Positions 28,301 through 40,300 of a stretch of 64,000 nucleotides of DNA are shown piece after piece. Location of the stretch: positions 37,359,001-37,423,000 of the forward strand of contig NC_073353.2 in assembly GCF_027580225.2 (NCBI RefSeq), written 5' to 3'. Both the position numbers and the translations under genes were made by a program. Positions within the stretch are counted from its first letter, which is position 1. The number at the start of each line of letters is the position of its first letter. Source of the stretch: Misgurnus anguillicaudatus (taxonomy: Eukaryota; Chordata; Actinopteri; Cypriniformes; Cobitidae). The notes beneath the pieces were generated by a model. That model ran no database searches. It had not been told where the DNA came from and saw only the letters and a list, made by a program, of their open reading frames with translations.

Positions 28301-31300
28301 GTGAGCGTTTCTTACAAGTTTTAATTCCTCGGATAGCAAAATGCAGCAGTAAAAAGCCCGTGAGAGCGCTGAGACGCTAATGATGCTGTGACTGCGCTGT
28401 CTGCAGTGCCTGCCGCCAGAATAAAGTAATGTAAAATGATAAAAACGGCGAAAATCTCAGAAATTGTGCATATTAAACAGATTAAAAGTCAAATAACAGA
28501 TTAATAGACAATTCTTTATTTTGAGGTTGCATGCAAAATCCATTTGGCTCAAAAAAAACAAGGGGGCACGTGCCCCCTCAGTTTGAATGGGCATGACGCC
28601 TCTGGGTCCTTATATGAACTCTTTGGGTACAACGTTTTAAAAGATTTACTTTTTGAAAGAGTACCTCCCCAGTGAAATCTAGGGATCATATTTTGACATT
28701 TTTTTCAGTGCACTAATAAAATATATAGCTTAAATGCACTGTAAGCCACTTTGATTTGCATAAATGTAAAACCATTACAGTGCATTACACAAGCTGCATG
28801 GTTGATGTGTTTAAAGCATGGTAATATAAACTGAGTTGACACTGTTTAAAATTCTTACATATTATAATAAAAACCGGCAGGTCCAAACAGAGTTTCAAGT
28901 TTAGTCAATGCAGTAAAGTAAAATGTCATCTGAAGTTACTATATCTCACATATTAACCTAAATACTGTATGTAATATATCATACAATAAGAGGAAATCAA
29001 CAAAGGCGAATTGTGCTCACAGCTGGCATCATTTAGACTTATTAGAGGCATGTTTGTCTGAAATGCAGTGACTTAATGTAAACATTCACAGCACATCACT
29101 ATACAGTACCAACATACGCTTTGTGCATGGACAAGAGGGGGTGCGTGAATCACACGCAGCGCTTTAGGCTCAAATATCTCATGCTAAAGTGGCGAAACAG
29201 TTTTGTAAAATCGCTCCAGAGGCCTATATGTAGGGCTTTCTCTTTATGGCATCTCCTTGGGCTACGATTCAGCTCAACAATGTCGCAATAAAACGATCTA
29301 ATGATGTTTCAGAGGGACCATAAGAACCTGGGAGAGTCCGTTTCTCAGTGTCTGAAGATGCATGTTGCTCCTCTAAACAAACGTCTGAATTTTATTTGGA
29401 TCTGTGCAGTTAGTCATCTGCAGCTGTGTCTGGCCGAGTGTGAGCGTTACTCACAGGCACGAGGGAGCGGGAAGAACACGGTGGATGGATGGAGAGCTTC
29501 TCTAAGGGGGGTTACGCCCCATGTGAACGAACATGCTTGCATAACTTTCATATGGATCTCTTCCTCACTAAAAATTAAAATCATCCTCAAGTCATATGCT
29601 GTTGCTTTTCTGTGAAACATAAAAGAAACATTTTCGCTTTTATCCGAAGTGACTTACAGTGCATTCAAGTTATGCAAGTGTGTGCATTGCCTGGGCATCG
29701 AACCCATGACCTTTGCACTGCTAATGCATTGCTTTACCATTTGAATTACATACTACTGTGTGGAAAGACTTCTTTAAATATGAAGATTATATTTTATTAA
29801 AGTTTTTCAAGCTTTATGTGTTCCTATGTGTAAACAAATAAAGACCTTTTCTTTTCTTGGGTGAACTGTTTCTTTAAAACCTTCTCATACAGCGATTGGA
29901 CGGTCATGACAGCCCCAGTAAGGCTGTGTTTAGCTAATCCAACCAATAATTTGAGCTTCATCACTCCGTGAGGTTTAGACTGCTGAAGTTTAGACTACAG
30001 CACATGCTTAGCAACCGTGTTTGCCAACCACGTAAATATTTATATTTTAAAGCAGGTTTTTTTAAGCGATTAGAGTCGGTAATGACTTGACAGCGTGTCA
30101 GACACATCATGTGATGTTGTTCATACACTAATATGGTTGTTAAACATGGTATTGAATACTCACGGTTGTCTCTACATGCTTCAGAGGCAGGTCATTGCTG
30201 GGAGCCTGAGAAATAAAGAGAAGGAAGGAATTAAGACAGCATCCAGCAAACACACTAGCAGAGGAAAACAACTTCAGAAGACACCTGAAAATAGATTTGA
30301 TAACCCATAATAGTCACACTAAAAGAACTAAAGAACAACATCTTGTTATGAACTCTGTCTGTGTACCCTGTCTTGTACTCTTATTTTGAAGTCATGTCTG
30401 TGTCATCCATGTCTGTAGTTCTTTGTAGTTCTTTTGTTCATTGGTCCGTGTGATGATTGTTCCCCAGGTGTGTCTTGTTTTCCCTGATTACTCTGTGTAT
30501 TTAAGCCTAGTGTTTCCAGTGTCTGATGTCGATCGTTATTTGATGTTATGGTGTTTTCGTGTTCCGTGTTATTGGGTCCTTGTTGGACTTCCTGATATGT
30601 TTTGTTTGTTTGTTGTTATTTTTAATAAAACTCACTGCATTTGGATCCGCATCCTGTCTTACCTGGATTTCACCCGTAACAGAACGATCGACCGCTCAGG
30701 ATCCAGCAGCAATTCCTCGTTCCCGTGATTTTCCAAGATCCCTGGTGTGTTCCCTGTGTCCTCATGCTCCGTGTCGGCGATATCCGAGTGCAAGTTTCAC
30801 CCCCCACCACGGAGGAAGAATGGTGGAACGCACTCGCCAACCTGACTTCCCTCCGGCAACAGGGGAGACCTGTGCGCTGTTTTGCCCAGACTTTCTGGTC
30901 TTTTTCGCTGGGCCTGGACCTCTGTGACTCGGAACTTAAAAATTATTTCAATGAATGTCTCGATGAACCCGTGCCGCAGCAAGAGGTGGACGGGTTGCAA
31001 ACACTCGATTTCTGGGGCTTCGTCGGTTACATGCACAACCGTGGCCGATGGAATTTGTGGGAGTTCCCCGCCGAAAGACCCGCAGAGACTGTTACATCAC
31101 TCAAGCCAGTCATCATGAAACCAACGCATTGCTCACGTCATCGGCGGCGGAGGAAGAGACCCAAGGCTGAGCGAGCTACTGTTAGCACGGACGCTAGTTT
31201 CCCGAGTCCTGTTTCCCCTGTGTCACCGCCCGTGCTGAAGATGGCCGCCACGTCATCCCACTCCATGCCTCAGTTCGCTGATGTTCATCCTGCCCCAGTA

Positions 31301-34300
31301 TTCGAGTTTGCCACAACTATACCAGCCCCGACTTGTCAGAAAGCCACCATCATCACCGTTCCAGTAGTTAAAGGTGCAGTAGGAACACCCGCACCCATTC
31401 TCGAGATGGCTCCCATACCCGAACCAACTCATAGAATGACTGCAACACCCACTCCACTTCACCAAACTGCTTTGATGAACTCTCCAGCACTGCCAAAAAT
31501 CCGACAGTTAATCACCAGTCTGATGGATGTACCATTGGTATCCGTACGGGTGGCCGGGGTGCCCCGTCCTGTGGTTTCCAGCTCCGTGGTGCATAATAAG
31601 TCTGAGGTATGTTCTCTGCACTCAGTAATTTCCATATTTGGCATGGCTTTGTGGAGTGTGTGGTCCGCGTACTGCTCTTCTGTCTCCTATGATGCTTTCC
31701 AGGTATCCATTGAGTCATCTGAGCCCATTGAGTCCTCTGAGCCGAGTGAATCTCCCGATTCCCCTGAGCCGAGTGAATCTCCCGATTCCCCTGAGCCGAG
31801 TGAATCTCCCGATTCCCCTGAGCCGAGTGAGTCTCCCGATTCCCCTGAGCCGAGTGAGTCTTCCGATTCCCCTGAGCCGAGTGAGTCTTCCGATTCCCCT
31901 GAGCCGAGTGAGTCTTCCGATTCCCCTGAGCCGAGTGAGTCTTCCGATTCCCCTGAGCCGAGTGAGTCATCTGATTCCCCTGAGCCGAGTGAGTCATCTG
32001 AGCCGAGTGAGTCATCTGAGCCGAGTGAGTCATCTGAGCCGAGTGAGTCATCTGAGCCGAGTGAGTCATCTGAGCCGAGTGAGTCATCTGAGCCGAGTGA
32101 GTCATCTGAGCCGGGTGAGTCATCTGAGCCGAGTGAGTCATCTGAGCCCCATTGGTCAGCTAGTGTGGTCACCGCGATGCCCCAGAGACTCTTTGTCGTC
32201 ACCAAGACTATGGCCAGTGCTGAACTCTCTGCATGTCCTAAGAAGACTGTCCCCAAGCTCTTTGCCCTCACTGTCTGGTCTGAGATGTCAATATGTGAAC
32301 TCACTGCCCTGTCTAACCAGGCCCAGAGGGCCTCTCTCTGTTCTCTTCTACCCAGGTTCAGGATACCACCAGCACCACCCTGGTATCCAGTCCCTCTCTG
32401 GTCTCCGGCTCCGCCCTGGCTTCCCGCCCTGCCGGCTCCGCCCTGGCTTCCCGCCCTGCCGGCTCCGCCCTGGCTTCCCGCTCTGCCGGCTCCGCCCTGG
32501 CTTCCCGCTCTGCCGGCTCCGCCCTGGGTTCCCGCTCTGCCGGCTCCGCCCTGGGTTCCCGCTCTGCCGGCTCCGCCCTGGTTGCCAGTTCTGCCGGCTC
32601 CTCCTTGGTCCCTGTCTCCGCCCGCGGCTCCTCCTTGGTCCCTGTCTCCGCCCGCGGCTCCTCCTTGGTCCAGCCTCCGCCCGCGGCTCCGCCCTGGCTC
32701 CAGCCTCCGCCCGCGGCTCCGCCCTGGCTCCAGCCTCCGCCCGCGGCTCCGCCCTGGCTCCAGCCTCCGCCCGCGGCTCCGCCCTGGCTCCAGCCTCCGC
32801 CGTGGTCCCTGTCTTTGCCTACGGCTCCGCCCTGGCCCTTGGACTTTCATGGCCTTGGCCCACCATCCCTCCCCCGGGTCCACCTCCATGCCACCGCCCT
32901 CCTAGACTGTTGTACTTTGGGGTTTTCTGGGGGGCGTCTGGAAGCCGCCCTTTGAGGGGGGGCTATGTTATGAACTCTGTCTGTGTACCCTGTCTTGAAC
33001 TCTTATTTTGAAGTCATGTCTTTGTCATCCATGTCTGTAGTTCTTTGTAGTTCTTTTGTACATTGGTCCGTGTGATGATTGTTCCCCAGGTGTGTCTTGT
33101 TTTCCCTGATTACTCTGTGTATTTAAGCCTAGTGTTTCCAGTGTCTGATGTCGATCGTTATTTGATGTTATGGTGTTTTCGTGTTCCGTGTTCTTGGGTC
33201 CTTGTTGGACTTCCTGATATGTTTTGTTTGTTGTTATTTTTAATAAAACTCACTGCATTTGGATCCGCATCCTGTCTTACCTGGATTTACCCGTAACACA
33301 TCTATTAGCTTTAAAGTCATCTGCGACAGTTTACCTCAAAGTTTTTACAATGGCGGCTTTAGGCCAGGACGCATACTGTGCAATCAATTTCAAATAAGAC
33401 AAACATGCATTTCGTTAAATAATTTGTAAATACAATCTCATATGTTATTAGTTATGCATACTCAAATTTCATTTAAAGTATAAACTTCACTTGTCAAGAT
33501 GAGTTGCAGTACCCAGATAGGGCTGCGTTATTAATTTCGGGAGGTGTTATCTGGGAATAACCAAACCTCGGAATGTCCCCACTGGCTAATCAGAAACAAT
33601 TATTTCAGAGCAACAGGTAATATTCAGTCCCTTCAGGATATCGCCCATTTTTTATGTGATTTTTGCAATGAAAAAGGACACCAATGCTTGTATAATTTTC
33701 AATTAATATTAATAAGTTCGTAAGTAATTAAATAATTAATTAAACAGTCAGTGATAAAATAAAAACAGAGAAACAAAATGAAATCTTGATTTTTTTTAAG
33801 GCAGATCTTATAAAAGTTTATGCACAATAGCCAAAGTCCAAAACTAGATTTTCCCTAAACTGTGTTTACTTTTGTGTTATTATGTGTGTATGTGACCGTT
33901 CAAGTGCAAAGCCTAAAAGAAGTTCGGTCCTTACGCGCTGACAGGCAGCACATGCGCACATGTTTGCTAACGCTGAGATGATAGTGGACAGATGCCTTTC
34001 TCCAAGTTTCAAGTACAACTACAAAACAGTAAATTATAATGCATTGATATTGCTTCACCTATTTTTTTAAATTTTTTGGGGGGGTTTTTATGTGAGAGAG
34101 CAGGTGCGTCACACAGACCTTTCACGCATGTATCTTCATGAAAATAATCCATTATAGTAGCTTACAATTAAAAACTTTAGAATTAAAGAAGAGATAATGT
34201 AGGATCGCAAAACAATGCGACATTTTGATGATGTTGCGGTGTGTTCTGTGATTGCGGAAATACTGCAGGGACTGAATAATGCCCCCTACAGATTACAAGC

Positions 34301-37300
34301 GACACCGAGCGGCACAATCCTATTCATTTTAATGGATAGCAGGTAATTTTCGGTGACAGGGAGAGTTGGCAACTGGATGGGGGTGTCCAGCGACATTTTG
34401 TTTTGGTTGACATTTACAGTACAATGCAACATTTGAAACCTTACCAAAATATTCATGCAATTCACATGAGAATAAACTGTCCTCTCATTGGTCACTCTGC
34501 ACTTGTGTATTGGCAACAAGATCTGATCTTATCATCACCGAATCCGAGCTTATGTAAAGAGACAGAAAAGAATTGTAGCAAAAAGGCAATTATTTTTGGT
34601 GAAGTATTTAACGAATATAGGTTTTTGCAAAGTACTGTTAAAAAATACATTGCACAATTTCCCTATTTGTAAATGTAATGGTGACACTTTCAAACACCAT
34701 CAAAAGGTAAAAGAGTAGACATGCGTAGGTGCATCACTAAACAGCCTGGATAAATATTTAGACAGGGCCGCATAGCTCCAGCATTACTGTGAAAGGGGGA
34801 AGTCTTCCCAGTGGCCAAGGAACACCATATACAGAAGTTTAACACCGAACTTTTTCCCCCGATCAGCTCTGAGGTCCTGAGCCAGGGAAGGTATTTATTT
34901 ATGAGGTCTATGGCCCTTAAAAATCCATGATGTCATGGGCTAGTATGAGTCTGTCCAGACTCCAAGTACCCATATGAGACTAAGATGGCAAACGAGCTCC
35001 AGACATTACTGTGTTAAGACAGGGGGACATGGGTAAGATAGAGCTGTAAATGGTGAGATATCTGGACACATATCCAGTAATGGGTTCTTGAAAGTCCAGT
35101 TGAACTCAATAGGATGGTTAAAGACAGTAGATATGTGTATATAAACACATAAATGACATCCAGGAAACTGAAACATAAGATTCAGAAGAGCTTCGGTCGA
35201 GAGGCAAAACCTCAGGCTTTTGAGGTCTGAGTGGTCAGTGATGTAATGTGAATCATCGATTCTCTGTACTCCGCAAGAGACCCAACACGTCCGTCTCAAT
35301 TCCTGAGAAAAAATGCTCAGGGAGCTTTCCAAAAGTAATAAAGCTGGAGAAAAATTATATATGCCGTCTGTACTACCGTCGCCCCCAAAATGGCTTCCCA
35401 GAGTTGAGGTTCAACCGCTAACTAGAGCTCATCCATTTCACCAACACCAAGCAGGAACATTTGGCAAAAGCAATGCTCTTCATGCTTTAGAGTCGCTCAT
35501 AACGTCCATCCAGCGTGACCGTCATTAAACCCATTATGACCACCGCTAGTCATACACAGAAGTCAAGCCAAACCAAACCGCTAATGAATATAGGAAACAG
35601 TGAATCAAGATACAACCATTGGCAAAACTACACAAAGCCCATTGATAATCTAGGTTGCCCATCTTGGGTATATATGTGTCTGCCAAAAATTCCCAAAATT
35701 GGTCTTCCGACCACATCTGATGTTTTTGTTAGTCCAGTACAAGAGCATGCGATCCAAACAGAATCGGAACATAAAAGATTTACAGGTAGGACAATTTCAT
35801 GGATAAATTCCTCTTAACTACGATCAATATCATCTTGCACATGACATTCTTGTCTCCATCCTGTTGGGCAGTGTGCTGGAAAATACATCTAAAGATCAGA
35901 CTGTGTAATAGTGCCATGGGGAGTGTTGTGATTTTGTTGCTCAGGCCTGACCCAGATGTTTAACCTTAACACTGTCTGCAAAATGTCTGTCTGGTCCTAA
36001 ATCTCTCAACCACCCTCTGTATTTTGAAACTTTTCTCCTACATGGCTTTTAGCATTTTTTGTGTATACTTCAGTCGTTAGTTTTACTGAATTATCATTGC
36101 CTGAAGTGGACAAAAAAGGAAAAGAGCCATATCTAAGTATTACTAAGCAAAAGGCAGTCTCTTGTTTTTTTTATGATATTTTTGTAAACAGCAGGTTTTT
36201 GTACTGACTGTAAGGATTGGTTTCCCAGGATCAATCTGTAGAGCATTAGTAACAATGCCGAGCAATATTTTGGACTGTGCAACCGTACAAATCCTGAAAA
36301 ACCACAATGGATAAACCTGCAATGTTTGTACATCAACAGCAAAGATTCATAATCACCAGGCTTACAGTGCCAAAGCAAACTCATTTTATATGGTCTTGCG
36401 TGCATGGAAAAACTACCTGTAGGCTTGTGTGGTCTATACTGGTTCTTAACAGGAGCTACTGTTATTAAAAAGCTTAGGGGGACAATGATCCTGTACAAAG
36501 GGTGTAGGGTGTTTTCCAAGTAGTATGGCTGATTTAATCTTGTTTCACAAGAATTGTCTCAGTGGTTTTTGCAATCTGCTGCCCAGTATGGTCCATTTTC
36601 ACAACAACTTATGCAATATGAAAAACTCCTTCTATTGCGTGCCAACTTTGATCGTCCCAAACTGTCATTGTCATAACATGTACCAGTTAGTTACATGTAT
36701 GTATACATTTGGTACCAATGTACCTATGAGGTACTAATATGAACTCTTTAGGTACAAAGTTGTACCCCAGTGACAGCTAGGGACCATTTTTTGACAGTGT
36801 AAATACTTTGATAAAAGTGGATATTTTAAAGCGACATTCCACTTTTTTTTGAAAATATGCTCATTTCCAGCTCCCCTAGAGTTAAACATTTGACTCTTAC
36901 TGTTTTGGAATCCATTCAGCTGATCTCTGGGTCTGGCGCTAGCACTTTTAGCATAGCTTAGCATAATCTATTGAATCTGATTAGACCACTAGCACTACGC
37001 TAAAAAACAACCAAAGAGCCTCAATATTTTTCCCATTTAAAACTTGACCCTTCTGAAGTTACATCGTGTACTAAGACAGACGGAAAATTCAAAGTTAAGA
37101 TTTTTAAGGCAGATATGGCTAGGAACTATACTCTCATTCTGGTGTAAAAATCAAGGACTTTGTTGATGTAACATGGCTGCAGGAGGCGTAGTGATATTAC
37201 GCACTGTCCGAAAATAGTCCCCTGCAATTGAAAGTAACCAAGGGGACTATTTCCGGCTGCTGTGTAAAATCATTGCGCCTCCTGCAGCCATGTTACGGCA

Positions 37301-40300
37301 GCAAAATCGCAGCTTTTAATTTTCCGTCGGTGTTAGTACACAATGTAACTACAGAAGAGTAAGTTTTAAATAGGAAAAATATCGAAACTCTTTTAAATTT
37401 TTTAGCACGATGCTAATGGTCTAATCAGATTCAATGATTGTGCTAAGCTATGCTAAAAGTGTTAGCGCCAAACCCAGAGATCGGCTGAATGGATTCCAAA
37501 ACGGTATGAATCAAATGTTTAACTCTAGGAGAGCTGGAAAATGAGTATATTTTCAAAAATAAAGCTTAAACCATAATTAAACATCTCTGAAGATGTAAAT
37601 TAATAGCAGTAGTCTCTTAAAGGGGACATTTCACAAGACTTTTTAAATATGTAAAATAAATCTTTGGTGTCCCCAGAGTACTTATGTGAAGTTTTAGCTC
37701 AAACTACCCCACAGAAAATTTATTATAGCATGTTAAATTGCCACTTTATAGGTGTGAGCAAAAATTTGCAGTTTTGGGGTGTGTTCTTTTAAATGGAAAT
37801 GAGCTGACAAAATGCAAATACTGATCGCCTTTATATGGTTTGTTGAAATTCATTAAATGGCAGTGCCATGGTTGGATAGTGGAGATTAAGGGAGGATATT
37901 ATTATAATAAGATCCCCTTTTGACATCACAAGGGGAGCCAAATTTTAATGACCTATTTTTTTCCATATGCTTGCAGATAGGGATGCACCAAAAGGAAAAT
38001 TATTGTGAGAAGCCAAATAAAATAAAAAACTCAGCCAAAGTCTTATTTTGCCAATTTTCTCACAACTGCACAAGTTACAATTTTAGAATGTCCTTTTTAC
38101 TATATTTATTTCACATTATTTAACAATTATTTTTTTTTTAGGGCCTTTTTACACCTGTTCCATTCTCTGATCAGATAGATATAGATAGACTTGGTAAAAC
38201 TGCCAGTTTCATTTAACCACATACATGAGTCTTGGGTAAACGGATATTAATTCGATCTTTCCAGCGCAAAATGCAAATAACGTATTCATTACGGTTGATC
38301 TTATTTACATTTTCTAGGTTGATAGAAATACTGGGGAACCAATTATAGCAACTAAACATGGAAAAAATCATGATACGTCCCCTTTAATGATTACGCAATT
38401 TAAAATATCATTCATCTCTGTAGCACAAACCGTGGGGGAAAGTGATGCTTTCATTAACCACAAATAAGGGCCACCTGACAGGATTACAGGGGCTTAGATC
38501 TGTCCAATGACGGGTGCTCAAATTGATCAAAAAGACTTGATTTAGTCCAGCCGGGCACGGTTCATCACATGACCACTTGCTGTAACCAATTCACAGAACA
38601 CAAATTATAGCCCACTTTAGAAAATAGAGCGCAGGAATAAAAAACACAGGGAGTTTCCTAGCAGGAAAGCACAAATTGAGTGAACAGAGCCACCTTTAAA
38701 CTGGCACATGGTTAAAATAAGCCCAGACGGTACTTATGTAAAACCAAGAATGTACTATTTCATTATAATTAATATCCCAAAGATATTTAACATTTATAGT
38801 GCAGTTATCCTCAACTAGCCTGATTCGATATCACTTGACTCACTACTGTAGAAACTAAGCGCATTTGTTTGTTCCCAAATTACAGCTGATGTACATTCAA
38901 CTTTGTAAGTGGAAATTTTTATGGAGCGGCACTGTAAAAAATTATTATGCGCCTTAATGGATTTAATGAAATAAAATAAGTAAACTATATTTAACTGTTA
39001 TTTAAATGACATTTGCATTAAAATAACAAAAGTGTTTGGAATGATATCTTATTTTTTACACCCTTGATTCAATAATGTATCTTTAAATAATTTTTTTATC
39101 TCAAACGATGAGAGAAAAACTTTATTGCCTACGATTCCTCTATTAAAGGGACACTCCACTTTTTTTGAAATAGGCTCATTTTCCAGCTCCCCTAGAGTTA
39201 AACACTAGAATTCAGCCAATCTTCGGGTCTGGCGGAACCACTTTTAGCATAGCTTAGCACAATCCATTGAATCCAGTTAGACCATTAGCATTGCGCTCAA
39301 AAATGACCAAAGAATTCCGATATTTTATTAATGACATTACACAGTACCCCAAAATAGTCCCCTGTTACAAAAAGGGTTTTCGAAAGGGTTACAAAACTAT
39401 TTTCAGGCGCTGCGTAATATCATTGCTCCTGCTGCAACCATGTTATGGCAGCAAAGTCCATGATTATAACGCCAGAATGAGAGTATAGTTCCTAGCCATA
39501 TTAGCATAGAAAATCCCAACTTTTGTTTTTCCGTCAGTCTTAGTACACGATGTAACTACAGAAGTTTTAAATAGGAAAAATATTGAAACTCTTTGGTCAT
39601 TTTGAGCGTGATGCTAATGGTCTAATCAGATTCAATGGATTATGCTAAGCTAAGCTAAAAGTGGTACCGCTAGACCCGGAGAATGAATTTCAAAACTGTA
39701 AAAATCAATTGTTTAACTCTAGGGGAGCTGGAAAATGAGCATATTTTCAAAAAAGTGGAGTGTCCTTTTAAAGCAATAAATCTGTAACTTTAATACATTT
39801 CCTACAGATCAGCTGCCAAACCTCCCTTCACATAGCGGTTATCCATGATCGTTGTCTCCCCTCATCTTTAGGAAACCAAAACATTTTTTTCAACAAAATA
39901 TTTGTTCCATAGCTTGGTTTAGCCATTAGGCAAACCATTAAACAAACAGAGACCGGAAGTTAAGTTCAGTCCAGACGCATAACCACGACAATGCACGTGT
40001 GTCCAATGAAACCACCTATACTGTAATAGTACTCAAAGCGTCACTACACCCAGAAGTTTTTTTTTTAACTTTAATGTGTGGTGACAAGTTTTAAAAATAA
40101 AATAAAATAAAATAAAATAAAATAAAATAAAATAAAATAAAATAAAATAAAATAAAATAAAATAACTTTATTAGTTCTCTTTTTATCACCTCTCAAATAT
40201 GGGTAGGTTTCTTCAAAAACACCCAACTTTACAAAAATTGAATAATATCAGCTTTTTGCTCAAAGGACTTTTGATAGAGATCAGATTCAGAGCGATCTTT

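Larger units (their letters stand above)
30344..33298 (+). mobile_element. young non-autonomous LTR retrotransposon, antisense to tns1
   Basis: Two long direct repeats of 338 and 333 bp, each TG...CA (tgttatg...cgtaaca), bound a 2,284-bp interior. The 5-bp sequence catct flanks both sides (30339-30343 and 33299-33303), a perfect target duplication. A G-rich purine run (gaggggggg) lies just before the 3' LTR. The LTRs differ by four substitutions and two small indels, so the insertion is recent. The interior has a single ORF and no recognisable protease, reverse transcriptase, RNase H or integrase, so the element must depend on a partner. No obvious TGG-type primer-binding site follows the 5' LTR. 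It sits in the 21.7-kb tns1 intron, in opposite orientation. Confidence 0.93.

Noticed and set aside
31687..32889. 400-codon minus-strand ORF and 457-codon second plus-strand frame in the LTR element
   Set aside because: Shadows of in-frame minisatellites. Only the frame that extends into the non-repetitive N-terminal part is believable.
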